Positions 12,348-21,529 of a stretch of DNA of 31,011 nucleotides are shown here, in pieces (position 1 is the stretch's first letter; every line of letters starts with the position of its first letter). Origin of the DNA: a virus; IMG/VR virus record IMGVR_UViG_3300025645_000297, positions 1-31,011 of that record; one strand, 5' to 3'. A program made the position numbers and the translations under genes. Below the pieces are notes generated by a model. It did not search any database. It saw only the letters and a list, made by a program, of their open reading frames with translations, and was not told the DNA's origin.

Positions 12348-12626
12348 ATGGATAAAAGAAAGAATAACGGAAACAAAGGACATAGCACAAAAGCAAAAGG
12401 TATAGATAAGCGTAAAAACGAATACAAATCTGTACTAGAAAACGCTTTAACACATGAGGACTTACAGAAAGTGGTTAAAATGTTATACGGTAAAGCTATA
12501 AATGATTTTGACGTACCTGCATCTAAGATATTACTTGAATACTATTTAGGTAAACCAAAAGAAACAATAGAAACAACGCACAACATTAACGACTTCAATA
12601 TTAAAGATATTGTTAACTTTAAATAA
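12348..12626 (+). CDS. Putative terminase small subunit
   Basis: The 92-residue protein directly precedes and overlaps the large terminase gene. A very basic N-terminus (MDKRKNNGNKGHSTKAKGID) is followed by helices (YKSVLENALTHEDLQKVVKM, then FDVPASKILLEYYLGKPKET). Position, size and the closing EYYLGKP motif fit the short small-terminase-like proteins of Bacteroidota phages, which recognise the packaging site and stimulate TerL. It is shorter than classical TerS proteins, so the call is moderate. Confidence 0.6.
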   Translation: MDKRKNNGNKGHSTKAKGIDKRKNEYKSVLENALTHEDLQKVVKMLYGKAINDFDVPASKILLEYYLGKPKETIETTHNINDFNIKDIVNFK

Positions 12627-13815
12627 GAAATATGAGCAACTATTTAAAAGTGATAGTCGATACTATGTTGTAAGTGGTGGACGTGGTTCTGGTAAATCAT
12701 ATTCGGTTAACAGTTTCTTATTGCTACTAACTTATGAAGTAGGTCATGTTATACTATTCACACGTTACACATTAACTTCTGCACATATTTCTATTATACC
12801 AGAGTTTATAGATAAGATTGAAACAGCCGATTTAAAGCATGACTTTCATATTACTAAAGATGAAATAATAAATTTAACTACTGGTTCTAAAATACTTTTT
12901 AAAGGTATTAAAACATCTAGCGGAACGCAAACAGCAAACTTAAAGTCATTAGCTGGTGTTACTACATGGGTACTAGATGAAGCCGAAGAGTTAGTCGATG
13001 AAACTATATTCGATAAAATAGACTTTTCAATACGAGCAAAGAACTTACAAAATAGAGTGGTATTAATTCTTAACCCAGCAACAAAAGAGCATTTTATTTA
13101 CAAAAGATTCTTTGAGGGAAAAGGAATAGAAGCAGGTAGCAATTTAGTCAAAGAAGATACAACTTACATTCATACAAGTTACTTAGACAATTACGAAAAC
13201 TTATCAGAAAGCTACATTAATCAAATAGAATTGATGAAGCGCAACAACGCTAACAAATACAACCACGTTATAATGGGTGGTTGGTTAGATAAAGCAGAAG
13301 GTGTTGTGTTTAATAATTGGTCTTTTGGTGCGTTTAATCCGAATGGTTTACAAACATCTTGTGGAATGGATTTTGGTTTTAGTGTTGACCCAGACACTTT
13401 AACCGAAGTGGCCATTGACAAATCTAAGATGAAGATTTACGTAAAAGAACACATCTACAACAAAGGTATGAAGTCGCACGAACTTGCTAAGATAATATTA
13501 TCAAAAGTAGATAAGAAGTTAATCATAGCAGATAGTGCTGAACCACGTTTAATTGAAGATTTACGTTACTTAGGTGTAAACGTACAGGCAGTTAAAAAGG
13601 GTACAATAGAAAGTGGCATAACACGTATGCAAGACTATGAATTAATAGTTGACCCAAACAGTAGTAACATAGCTAAAGAATTAAACAATTATATTTACTT
13701 AGACAAAGGTAGTAAATTGTATATTGACGATTACAACCATGCCGTTGATGGGATTAGATATAATGTTATTTATCATTTAGACAACCCAAATAAAGGTAAT
13801 TATCATATTTATTAG
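12610..13815 (+). CDS. terL: Terminase large subunit
   Basis: The 401-residue protein shows Walker A GGRGSGKS (23-30), Walker B TTWVLDEAEE with D123/E124, coupling motif VLILNPAT (151-158), and a nuclease domain with D254 (CGMDFGFSVD), D308 (LIIADSA) and D380 (YNHAVDG). It is the packaging motor and DNA-cutting enzyme. No ATG fits near the N-terminus; a TTG at 12610, 17 bp inside the small-subunit gene, gives MLTLNKKYEQLFKSD, the right distance before Walker A. A -7 box follows its stop directly, and a terminator lies at 13869. Confidence 0.93.
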   Translation: MLTLNKKYEQLFKSDSRYYVVSGGRGSGKSYSVNSFLLLLTYEVGHVILFTRYTLTSAHISIIPEFIDKIETADLKHDFHITKDEIINLTTGSKILFKGIKTSSGTQTANLKSLAGVTTWVLDEAEELVDETIFDKIDFSIRAKNLQNRVVLILNPATKEHFIYKRFFEGKGIEAGSNLVKEDTTYIHTSYLDNYENLSESYINQIELMKRNNANKYNHVIMGGWLDKAEGVVFNNWSFGAFNPNGLQTSCGMDFGFSVDPDTLTEVAIDKSKMKIYVKEHIYNKGMKSHELAKIILSKVDKKLIIADSAEPRLIEDLRYLGVNVQAVKKGTIESGITRMQDYELIVDPNSSNIAKELNNYIYLDKGSKLYIDDYNHAVDGIRYNVIYHLDNPNKGNYHIY

Positions 13816-13823
13816 TATATTTG
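13816..13823 (+). promoter_or_regulatory. -7 box abutting the terL stop codon
   Basis: TATATTTG begins on the base after the TAG stop and is followed by C as at the other two plus-strand boxes. Only about 45 bp without any ORF separate it from the terminator at 13869, so it may make a short RNA of about 70 nt. No -33 TTG is seen. Confidence 0.4.
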
Positions 13824-13868
13824 CAATGACATAATTTTTCTGTTTTAGTTTTAAAGTTGATTATTTTG

Positions 13869-13898
13869 ACCCATCTATTAATTTAGGTGGGTTTTTTT
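13869..13898 (+). terminator. Intrinsic terminator after terL
   Basis: ACCCATCTA (13869-13877) pairs with TAGGTGGGT (13884-13892), a 9-bp stem with one G-U pair and a 6-nt loop, followed by seven T (13892-13898). It separates packaging from tail genes. The 119 bp from 13816 to 13934 otherwise hold only the -7 box and the late-type motif. Confidence 0.85.
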
Positions 13899-13905
13899 GT
13901 TTGTT

Positions 13906-13930
13906 ACAAAAATCTGTTTTTTTGTATTAT
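13906..13930 (+). promoter_or_regulatory. Late-promoter candidate A (ACAAAAA-N10-TGTATTAT)
   Basis: ACAAAAA (13906-13912), 10 nt, then TGTATTAT (13923-13930), 4 bp before the tail chaperone ATG. It has the same layout as 21622, 22399 and 24612. The wider upstream TTGTTACAAAAA nearly repeats at 21617 (TTGTAACAAAAA). Confidence 0.55.
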
Positions 13931-13934
13931 TAGT

Positions 13935-14588
13935 ATGAAGTTAATTATACCAACAGATTTAAGCGAAATAAAACTTTACCAATACCAGAAGTTTATCGCA
14001 ATAGATGAGCCACAAAACGAAGATGTTTTAAAGTGCTTCTTAGATTTAGATGCTGAAACTATCAATTTAATGAAAGTGTCAGATGTTGAAGATATCGCTG
14101 CAACTATACTAGCAACGTTTAAAAAGAACGATAACAAGTTCACACCTACATTTAAATTAAACAACGATTACTTCGGTTTTATTCCAAACCTGGACGAGAT
14201 TACCTACGGTGAGAATAAAGACATTACAACGTACTTAAATGATTGGAAGAATATGCATAGAGCGATGGCCGTTATGTACAGACCAATCACACACAAACGA
14301 GGTACAAAGTATGTTGTAGAAGATTATAAGGGTACACACGTTTACAGCGATATAATGAAGGACACGCCTTTAAACGTTGTGTTTGGTTCTATGGTTTTTT
14401 TTTGGAATTTAACAAACGAATTGTTACAAACTATCCCGAACTTTTTAGCCAAACAAACGAAGAAGGAACAGATAGCAGGTCGCATTTCGGTAAAAAATGG
14501 GGAAGCTATTCAGAAATCATTACACTTGCTCAAGGCGACGTTAGACGACTTAATGAAATTTCAGCATTACCCTTACACCAGTGCTTAA
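13935..14588 (+). CDS. Tail assembly chaperone, unshifted form (gpG-like)
   Basis: From ATG 13935 the protein has 217 residues (MKLIIPTDLSEIKLYQYQKF, middle TYGENKDITTYLNDWKNMHR, then MYRPITHKRGTKYVVEDYKG). Its place before the tail genes and the second frame that overlaps its last 187 bp mark it as the G part of a G/G-T tail chaperone pair that keeps the tape-measure protein in an assembly-ready state. Two canonical -1 slippery heptamers occur in its frame: T_TTT_TTT at 14396-14402 within a run of nine T, and A_AAA_AAT at 14492-14498. The longer frame back to 13887 overlaps the terminator and is rejected. Confidence 0.75.
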   Translation: MKLIIPTDLSEIKLYQYQKFIAIDEPQNEDVLKCFLDLDAETINLMKVSDVEDIAATILATFKKNDNKFTPTFKLNNDYFGFIPNLDEITYGENKDITTYLNDWKNMHRAMAVMYRPITHKRGTKYVVEDYKGTHVYSDIMKDTPLNVVFGSMVFFWNLTNELLQTIPNFLAKQTKKEQIAGRISVKNGEAIQKSLHLLKATLDDLMKFQHYPYTSA

Positions 14589-14659
14589 TGTTTTTAGCCT
14601 ACGAAAAAGAAAAGGCAGAATTAGAACAAAAATTAATGAAGCAAAGTTTTAAAAGATGA
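14402..14659 (+). CDS. Tail assembly chaperone, -1 frameshift extension (gpT-like)
   Basis: This frame has no own ATG; it opens at TTG 14402, exactly where a -1 slip at the nine-T run would enter it. Its C-terminal part, FGKKWGSYSEIITLAQGDVR followed by PLHQCLMFLAYEKEKAELEQ, matches gpT-like domains of Bacteroidota siphophages. A slip at T_TTT_TTT would give a fusion of about 241 residues, with 61 codons read in two frames. A slip at A_AAA_AAT would enter at KKWGSY instead. The conserved-looking FG before KKW favours the first site, but this is from memory. The stop overlaps the next start (ATGA). Confidence 0.7.
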   Translation: MEFNKRIVTNYPELFSQTNEEGTDSRSHFGKKWGSYSEIITLAQGDVRRLNEISALPLHQCLMFLAYEKEKAELEQKLMKQSFKR

Positions 14660-15111
14660 TAGGATTTTATAAAGTATTAGACGTATTAAGAAAAGAATTG
14701 CAAGATATACCTTTTGTAAACACAGTTACTTATGGCGATATATCGGACGTAGATTTAAGTAAGAAAACAATATTTCCGTTAAGTCATTTTATAGTCAATA
14801 ACTTTAGTTATCAAGGTAATGTTGTTAATTTAAGTCTAAGCCTATTATGTATGGATATAGTGGACGAAAGTAAAGCAGATACAATAGATAAATTCAAAGG
14901 TAATAACAACGAGCAGGACGTATTTAATACGCAAATGAATGTGATACTTAGGGTACTAGATAGGTTAAAACGTGGACAGTTGTTTGACGATAAATATCAG
15001 TTAGATGGTGAGCCGAATGTTGAAGCATTTGTTGACCGTTTTGATAATAAGTTGGCAGGTTGGACTTGTAGTTTTAATGTTATTATTCCAAGTGATATGA
15101 CTATTTGCTAG
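14656..15111 (+). CDS. Neck/head-tail connector-type protein (151 aa)
   Basis: The 151-residue protein (MIGFYKVLDVLRKELQDIPF, TVTYGDISDVDLSKKTIFPL, C-terminus GWTCSFNVIIPSDMTIC) resembles a conserved neck protein found beside gp10-like genes in flavobacterial phages. Its alpha-then-beta layout fits tail-completion or stopper proteins. The role is inferred from position: it overlaps the chaperone extension by 4 bp, and its stop directly abuts the next start. Confidence 0.6.
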   Translation: MIGFYKVLDVLRKELQDIPFVNTVTYGDISDVDLSKKTIFPLSHFIVNNFSYQGNVVNLSLSLLCMDIVDESKADTIDKFKGNNNEQDVFNTQMNVILRVLDRLKRGQLFDDKYQLDGEPNVEAFVDRFDNKLAGWTCSFNVIIPSDMTIC

Positions 15112-15663
15112 ATGAGTGATTTAAAGAACACACAAGAAGCGTTAAACAAGTTTGCTAAGTATGTAATAAAACAAAGCAGAAGCAACTTAACACGTCAAGG
15201 TAAGAATACAACTAGCAGTCTTTATAACAGTTTAGATACTGATGTTAAAGTAAGTCCGAATAGTTTTAGCTTAGCGTTTATGATGGACAAATACGGTGTG
15301 TTTCAAGACAAAGGTGTTAATCCAATAGGTAAAAAGGTACATAATACAGAATTTCAGTTTAAACATTTTCCATCGTTAAACGGTAAGTTTGCACAAAGCA
15401 TGGCAAAATGGGCAAAGGCTAAAAACATAAGATTAAGGGACGAAAAAGGTAGGTTTAAAAAAGGTAATTATAAAACAATAGGTTACATATTAGCTAGAAG
15501 CGTAGCAACAGGAACAAATAAAAATCAAGGTATAAAGCCTAGTTTGTTTTTTACCAAACCATTTAATAAAGCCTTTGAAAATTTACCAGACGATTTAGTA
15601 AAAGCATTTGCGTTAGATGTAGATAACTTACTAGATTTTACAACAAAAAACATATTAAAATAA
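15112..15663 (+). CDS. HK97 gp10-like neck/tail-completion protein
   Basis: The basic 183-residue protein has KYGVFQDKGV and GTNKNQGIKPSLFFTKPFNK near the end, matching the gp10-like pattern in which a conserved Y-x-x-x-x-x-x-G loop and a late KP-x-x-FF segment occur. Such proteins complete the tail end before joining to the head. The stop shares one base with the next start (TAATG). Neighbour order (chaperone, connector, gp10-like, baseplate) supports the role. Confidence 0.68.
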   Translation: MSDLKNTQEALNKFAKYVIKQSRSNLTRQGKNTTSSLYNSLDTDVKVSPNSFSLAFMMDKYGVFQDKGVNPIGKKVHNTEFQFKHFPSLNGKFAQSMAKWAKAKNIRLRDEKGRFKKGNYKTIGYILARSVATGTNKNQGIKPSLFFTKPFNKAFENLPDDLVKAFALDVDNLLDFTTKNILK

Positions 15664-17138
15664 TGGCAGAATTTAGCAGAGTAAAAATTAAATTTTTAAT
15701 AGATTTTGAAATAGGTTACAAAGCAAAATTGTCAACCACTTTAAATGATGTATTTACACCACAGACATGGGAATGGGTTAACACAAGGTCAGCAGGTTTT
15801 GAAGTAACAACAGGGACACCAACAGCAACAGCAGGAGAACGTACTGCGATTAACTTTGCAGCTGCATTTAACTTAGACAATCCAGACGACTACATTGTAA
15901 ACGTAGATATTAATGAAGTAGAGATAATTTCAGAAACCGAAGGCTTAGACTTTGTAGGATTTAAAGTTGATGACGAATTAGGCAGACCAGTATTAGCAGG
16001 TAGTGGTTATATTGTAGTATTTGAAAACTACGTTGCACCAATTGATTTAACTACTATTGATTTTGCATTAGTTAAATCGCCACACTATATTAATATACCT
16101 TTCTTATTTGATACGACTATTTCTGCTAGTGTCGATGTTTTTGTATGGTATGGTGATGTTGTAGATGTTCCAGCGTTACCAACTTACAGCCTTACTATAC
16201 CAAGACCTACAATAGATTTTGCAGAATTCAATATTGATATATCTGATTTAGTTCAAGAGCAATTAGAAGCTAAACCAACGATACAAACATCTGGTGCAAC
16301 TGCAAGAATAGATAGTACTTCTGAATCGGTTAAATGGATGAAGTATGTGGCATCTTACACCGATGCAGAAGAAAGTATTGCAGATATAAATGGTTTACTT
16401 ATTGCTACTGATGGATATGGGTATTATAACGAGGGTGCTAATCCTACTAAACCAAATGACAACATATTAACCAATACAAGAAATAGACAAGTAGCACGTA
16501 ACGGTGTGGCTTTAATGCCATACGTTAACAATACAGAAGTAACAAGAATAGATATAAAAAGTTTCCCAAGTGGTGATTTGAATGGGTTTTTTATTATGGT
16601 TCCGTTAAGTTTAACTGAACAATTTATACAATACATTCAAGTTAATCTTAACCTATCAAGTACACAAGATACAAGTTTTGAGATAAGACTATCGCCAAGT
16701 GATGAAGTCATTAATTACAACATCATAGACGAATGTAAATATACACCTATACAAGTTGTGTTTAAAAATAAGTACGGTGTGTTTGATAGCTTAAACTTAT
16801 TTAAAAAGCAAAGCCATTCGACAACTACTAAGCACGACACATTTGTAAACAACTACATAACGGCTGGTAATTATGATACAACAAGACATCAATACCAAAA
16901 GTTAAATGTAACTGCAAAAGATAAAATTAAAACCAATAGCGGTTATATTTTAGAAGCTGAAAACGAAATTTACAAAGAGTTACTGCAATCTGAAACGGTT
17001 TATTTTTATGAAGATGCTAAGTTAATACCAGTTAATTTAACTAATTCATCTTTAGATTTTAAAACACAATTAGACGATAAGCTGTTTAATTATTCTTTAG
17101 ATTTTGAATATGCTTACAATGTAATACAAAACGTATAG
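15663..17138 (+). CDS. Tail tip/baseplate structural protein (491 aa)
   Basis: This 491-residue, beta-rich protein (FSRVKIKFLIDFEIGYKAKL at the start, QTSGATARIDSTSESVKWMK in the middle, DDKLFNYSLDFEYAYNVIQN at the end) has few charged helices and no enzyme motif. It resembles large tail proteins lying before the hub-like gene in Bacteroidota siphophages. Its location between neck and tape-measure genes supports a tail-tip role, but the exact part is not resolvable from sequence. Confidence 0.6.
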   Translation: MAEFSRVKIKFLIDFEIGYKAKLSTTLNDVFTPQTWEWVNTRSAGFEVTTGTPTATAGERTAINFAAAFNLDNPDDYIVNVDINEVEIISETEGLDFVGFKVDDELGRPVLAGSGYIVVFENYVAPIDLTTIDFALVKSPHYINIPFLFDTTISASVDVFVWYGDVVDVPALPTYSLTIPRPTIDFAEFNIDISDLVQEQLEAKPTIQTSGATARIDSTSESVKWMKYVASYTDAEESIADINGLLIATDGYGYYNEGANPTKPNDNILTNTRNRQVARNGVALMPYVNNTEVTRIDIKSFPSGDLNGFFIMVPLSLTEQFIQYIQVNLNLSSTQDTSFEIRLSPSDEVINYNIIDECKYTPIQVVFKNKYGVFDSLNLFKKQSHSTTTKHDTFVNNYITAGNYDTTRHQYQKLNVTAKDKIKTNSGYILEAENEIYKELLQSETVYFYEDAKLIPVNLTNSSLDFKTQLDDKLFNYSLDFEYAYNVIQNV

Positions 17139-17139
17139 A

Positions 17140-19461
17140 ATGACAGTAGAAGTATTTATAGAGGGCAAGAAATTAGATTTATTTGACGACGAAAATATAA
17201 GCGTTACTCAAGGTGTTCAAGATGTTAAAGATATTAGTAAATTGTTTGCGGATTTTTCGCAGTCATTTAACGTACCTGCATCTAATCGCAACAATGCTAT
17301 ATTTCGAAACTATTACAACCAAGATATTGACAACGGTTTTGATGCTAGAACACGTAAAGATGGTTATTTAACCGTTAACACTTTGCCTTTTAAAACTGGT
17401 AAGATTAGGCTTGATGGTGTTAAGTTAAAAGATAATCACCCATCTAGTTATAAGATTACATTTTTTGGTGATATTATAAAGATTAAAGATAGGATAGGCG
17501 ACGATAAATTAAATACATTGGATTGGTTGGCTAATTTTAACCATGCCTATTCAGATACAATCGTAGAAACAGGCTTAACTGGTGGCTTAGATTTTACGGT
17601 TGATAGTGTTAGTTATCCTAGAGCAGTTGTATATCCTTTAATTGCTTATAAAAGGCAGTTTCTTTACGATTCTAGTAGTGGTAATCATACAGATACAGAT
17701 ACTTTAGTTAATATACATTATCATAATCAAGGTGCAGGTCATTCAAAACATGGTGTAGATTTTAAAAACTTAAAACCAGCCATTAAATTAAGGCTAATAA
17801 TTGAAGCAATAGCGCAAAAATATGACTTAACTTTTGTAGGTGGTTTTTTTGAAAGTCAAAACTTTAAAGACATTTACGTTAATCTAAATAAAAGTACAGA
17901 AAGCCTAGCAAATGGAAATTTATTAGTTGAAGATGAAATAACACCAACCACACCAGAATCTGGTGCTTCAAATGATTTTATAAGGTATTACTATACAATT
18001 ACACCAGGTGCAGCATTTCAGAATGTTGGCTATAAAGTTAGAATTACTTACAATGGTACTGTAACAGTAGAATATCCAAATTTTGTTTATGGTACTGAAT
18101 CAAATCAAATGACCATACAAAGTCCAAGCGAAGAAGCGGACATACAATTAGAAATTTTAACAATAGAAAATTTTGAATTTTCAGTAACGACAGATTTAAA
18201 GCAAAAACTTTGTTCGTTATGCCCTTTAATTACTATCGGTAATTATCCAAATACTTACAATAATCAAGTTATAGATTTAAATACTAATATACTTAACGAG
18301 ATTAAAGATATTAAAACCTATGATTTTTTAATGGGTGTTTTTAAGACGTTTAATTTAGTAGCAACATCTAGCAACGGTAATATATTGGTTGAAGATTTAC
18401 CTACATGGTATGCACAAGGTCGCATAGTTGACATTACAAAGCACGTTGACACCGAAAAAAGAAGCGTAGATAAAGGACGTATTTTTAACGAAATGTTTTT
18501 TAATTTCAAAGAAAGTGAGCAGGTAATTGCAGACGAATTTAATCAAACTAATAGCAGGTTTTATGGTAATGAAGATTTAACACTTTACACCGATGAAACG
18601 GAAGAAGTTAAATTAGATGGTGAGAAATTAGAAGTAAAATCTATATTTGAAAACCCAATATTTGACAGGTTAACAGACCAAGATACAAACGAGCAAACCA
18701 CAATCTTATATTGTCCGTACTTCAATAGAGAAATTAAATCAATTAGTGGCAACCCTTTTATGTTTTACGCATTAGACCAAGATGTAAGTAATAATACTAT
18801 TGGTTTTGTTGGTAGTGGTACAACCTACAACGAGTTAAACGATACCGTTATAATGCCAAGCCATAGTCGAGTTATTGATGCACCTAGTTTTAACCTAAAC
18901 TTTGCGAGTGAGTTCAACGAGTACACAGGTCAAGAATTTACTAACACTATTTATGACCAATATTATAGAGATTATATAGAAGATATATTTAGCGTTAAAC
19001 GTAGAAATTTTAAGTTTACTGCTATACTACCTAATAGCATTTTAAACAACCTTAAATTAAACGATAGGCTAGTAATTAAAAATACAAGGTATATTATTAA
19101 TAAGATAACATCTAATCTAACCAATAGAAAAGATGAGTTAGAGTTAATTAATGATATCTATGATGCACCATTAGCAACTGATGTATTACGTTCTTCTTTA
19201 TTTGAGCCACAAGAAGCTAATTATCCATCACAAGAATTTACAGATACTATACAATACTTCGGTGTTGGTGGTAATGTTAATGTAGTAGATTTAGGCTTCG
19301 GTACTACATGGGTTAATGTAGATAATGTATCGGTAAATAACAACATAGCATCGATAACATTTAGCATTTCAAAAAATGGAAGTACTGATTTTAGATACGC
19401 AGGAATACAAGTAAATGACAAACAAAAAGAACCAATTTTTTACATAGGACAAGAGGAATGA
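17140..19461 (+). CDS. Large tail/baseplate hub-type protein (773 aa)
   Basis: The N-terminus MTVEVFIEGKKLDLFDDENI, then DVKDISKLFADFSQSFNVPA and FRNYYNQDIDNGFDARTRKD, are features I recognise from large structural proteins of Bacteroidota phages annotated as phage tail proteins. The 773 residues are mainly beta, with a C-terminal domain (about 700-773, EFTDTIQYFGVGGNVNVVD) that may be an appended binding module. No lysin or peptidase motif is visible. It starts one base after the previous stop and shares ATGA with the small ORF behind it. Confidence 0.65.
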   Translation: MTVEVFIEGKKLDLFDDENISVTQGVQDVKDISKLFADFSQSFNVPASNRNNAIFRNYYNQDIDNGFDARTRKDGYLTVNTLPFKTGKIRLDGVKLKDNHPSSYKITFFGDIIKIKDRIGDDKLNTLDWLANFNHAYSDTIVETGLTGGLDFTVDSVSYPRAVVYPLIAYKRQFLYDSSSGNHTDTDTLVNIHYHNQGAGHSKHGVDFKNLKPAIKLRLIIEAIAQKYDLTFVGGFFESQNFKDIYVNLNKSTESLANGNLLVEDEITPTTPESGASNDFIRYYYTITPGAAFQNVGYKVRITYNGTVTVEYPNFVYGTESNQMTIQSPSEEADIQLEILTIENFEFSVTTDLKQKLCSLCPLITIGNYPNTYNNQVIDLNTNILNEIKDIKTYDFLMGVFKTFNLVATSSNGNILVEDLPTWYAQGRIVDITKHVDTEKRSVDKGRIFNEMFFNFKESEQVIADEFNQTNSRFYGNEDLTLYTDETEEVKLDGEKLEVKSIFENPIFDRLTDQDTNEQTTILYCPYFNREIKSISGNPFMFYALDQDVSNNTIGFVGSGTTYNELNDTVIMPSHSRVIDAPSFNLNFASEFNEYTGQEFTNTIYDQYYRDYIEDIFSVKRRNFKFTAILPNSILNNLKLNDRLVIKNTRYIINKITSNLTNRKDELELINDIYDAPLATDVLRSSLFEPQEANYPSQEFTDTIQYFGVGGNVNVVDLGFGTTWVNVDNVSVNNNIASITFSISKNGSTDFRYAGIQVNDKQKEPIFYIGQEE

Positions 19462-19604
19462 TATTAGAACTATTAAGATTAGACGATTGGCACAATGTTA
19501 GCGAAAACGTCGAGATAGCAAAGGGTAAAAATGAATTGCCATTAACATTAAAAAAAGGGTTTAAACAATTTAAAAGAGATTTAAAATGGCAGAAGAAAAG
19601 GTAA
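19458..19604 (+). CDS. Small basic protein between baseplate and tape measure (48 aa)
   Basis: An ATGA overlap with the 773-aa gene and a 19-bp overlap with the tape-measure gene frame a 48-residue ORF (MILELLRLDDWHNVSENVEI, then a Lys-rich end KRDLKWQKKR). It fits the tight packing of the tail operon. Function unknown; a small tail chaperone or linker is possible. Confidence 0.5.
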   Translation: MILELLRLDDWHNVSENVEIAKGKNELPLTLKKGFKQFKRDLKWQKKR

Positions 19605-21496
19605 TTAACATTAAAGTTAACACTTCAAGTGCAAAAAAAGGTGTTAATGATTTAAATAAAAGCGTTGACAATCTAAACAAAGAAGTAAAAGAAACAAGTA
19701 AATCCAGTCAACAAATGGGTGGTACTTTAGACAAAGTATCTGGTGGTGCTGTTTCTAAATTTACAGCATTTAAAGGTGCTGTTTCAAATGTTGCAACAGG
19801 CTTTAAATCTTTAAGAGTTGCGATTATAGCTTCTGGTATTGGTGCATTGGCTATTGGAATACTTGCAATAGTACAAGCGTTTAAAAGAAGTGAAGAAGGG
19901 CAAAACAAATTTGCTAAATTAATGGGTGTTATAGGTGCTGTAACAGGTCAGTTTTTAGACCTTATTGCAGATTTAGGCGAAAACATTATATCTGCATTTG
20001 AAAACCCTAAAAAAGCTATAAAGGATTTTGTTAATTTAATTAAAGATAACATAATAACAAGATTTGAGGGGTTACTAGAATTATTACCTAAATTAGGCAA
20101 AGCAATAACCTTATTATTTAGTGGTGAATTTTCAGAAGCTGGTAAGGTTGCAGCTGATGCAGTTGGAAAAGTTGCGTTAGGTGTGGATAGTATTACAAAT
20201 TCATTTAATGAAGCAACAGAAGCGGTTAAAAACTTTGCAAAAGAAACATTAAAAGAAGCAAATATCGCTGCAAATATTGCGGATAAAAGGGCAAAAGCAG
20301 ACAAATCAGAACGTGCTTTAATTGTGGCTAGAGCGAAAGCAAACAGAGATATAGCAGAATTAAGAGAAAGTGCAGCCGATAAAGAAAATGTATTAGTAGA
20401 GGACAGAATTAAGGCATTAGAAAAGGCTGCACAAATAGAAGAAGAAATAACTAAAAGAGAAATACAAGCAGCAAATTTAAGATTAAGCGCAAAAGTAGCA
20501 GAGAATGCATTAGGTAAAAGTACTAAAGCAGACTTAGACGAAGAAGCTAATTTAAGAGCAAGAGTAATTAATTTAGAAACTGCAAGATTAAGAAAGCAAA
20601 AGGCATTAACAGCCGAAGTAACTACTGCAAGGAGAGAAGCTAATTCAGAATTAGAAGCCGAAAGAAAAGCGATACAAGATAAATTAGATGCAGAAAATAA
20701 AACAGCTACTGAAAATGAAGCAAAAAGATTACAAGCTATTAAAGCTATTCAAGATAAATTTAAGGCTAAAGAAGAAGAAGATGCTGCACAAACACAATTA
20801 CAAAAATTAGAATTAGAACAATCAAGAGCGTTAGCTGAATTAGATTTTTTAAATGCAACAGAAGAACAAAAATACCAAGTAAAAAAATATTGGGAAAATA
20901 TAATAGCAGAAGAAAAAATATTAACCGACACAAAAACAGCCGAAGAAGAAAAAAGAATAGCAGAAGAATTAGCTAAAGCAAAAGAAACGGAATACAGAAA
21001 TAATTACGATGCTTTGCAAAATATATTATCTAGTGGTGGTAAGAAAATGCAAAAAATATCCAAAGCGTTAGCAATAGCAGATGTGGCAAGAACAGCATTT
21101 CAATCTGTAAGCCAAACAGTATCTGGAATAGGTGCAGCAAATGCTAAAGCAATAGCAGCTTCACCATTAACAGGTGGTATGCCATTTGTAGCAGTAAACA
21201 CAGTAAAAGGTGCTTTATCTATTGCATCTACTTTGGCAAGTTCAGCTAAAAGCATACAAGCAATTAATTCAGAATCTAAAAATCCATCTGGTGCAGGAGG
21301 TGGATTATCTGGTGGAGGTGGTGGAGGTGCAGCTGCACCATCGTTTAACATAGTAGGACAAACAGGCACAAATCAATTAGCGCAAAGTTTAGGACAAAAC
21401 GAACAACAACCAGTCCAAGCATTTGTTGTGGCCAGTCAAGTAACTACACAGCAAGGCTTTGATAACAACATAGTTGAAACAGCAACTTTAGGGTAA
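19586..21496 (+). CDS. Tape measure protein
   Basis: The 636-residue protein has the usual layout: a charged helical N-terminus (NTSSAKKGVNDLNKSVDNLN), one hydrophobic membrane-like segment (about 77-98, IIASGIGALAIGILAIVQAF), long Ala/Glu/Lys coiled coils in the middle, and a Gly/Ala-rich C-terminus (GAGGGLSGGGGGGAAAPS). It sets tail length; using about 0.15 nm per residue as a rule of thumb, a tail of very roughly 95 nm would follow. A terminator lies just after its stop. Confidence 0.9.
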   Translation: MAEEKVINIKVNTSSAKKGVNDLNKSVDNLNKEVKETSKSSQQMGGTLDKVSGGAVSKFTAFKGAVSNVATGFKSLRVAIIASGIGALAIGILAIVQAFKRSEEGQNKFAKLMGVIGAVTGQFLDLIADLGENIISAFENPKKAIKDFVNLIKDNIITRFEGLLELLPKLGKAITLLFSGEFSEAGKVAADAVGKVALGVDSITNSFNEATEAVKNFAKETLKEANIAANIADKRAKADKSERALIVARAKANRDIAELRESAADKENVLVEDRIKALEKAAQIEEEITKREIQAANLRLSAKVAENALGKSTKADLDEEANLRARVINLETARLRKQKALTAEVTTARREANSELEAERKAIQDKLDAENKTATENEAKRLQAIKAIQDKFKAKEEEDAAQTQLQKLELEQSRALAELDFLNATEEQKYQVKKYWENIIAEEKILTDTKTAEEEKRIAEELAKAKETEYRNNYDALQNILSSGGKKMQKISKALAIADVARTAFQSVSQTVSGIGAANAKAIAASPLTGGMPFVAVNTVKGALSIASTLASSAKSIQAINSESKNPSGAGGGLSGGGGGGAAAPSFNIVGQTGTNQLAQSLGQNEQQPVQAFVVASQVTTQQGFDNNIVETATLG

Positions 21497-21501
21497 TAAA
21501 A

Positions 21502-21529
21502 AAAGAGCTACTGAAAACAGCAACTCTTT
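21502..21529 (+). terminator. Terminator after the tape measure gene
   Basis: AAAGAG (21502-21507) pairs with CTCTTT (21524-21529), with an inner CTG-AAAA-CAG stem, followed by AATATTTT. It closes the tail operon ahead of late-promoter candidate B. Confidence 0.6.

Noticed and set aside
14395-14403. Nine-T run as a sequencing error rather than a frameshift site
   Set aside because: Changing the run would join the frames but would still leave the conserved-looking 0-frame C-terminus unexplained; a programmed slip explains both frames. Resequencing could still decide this.
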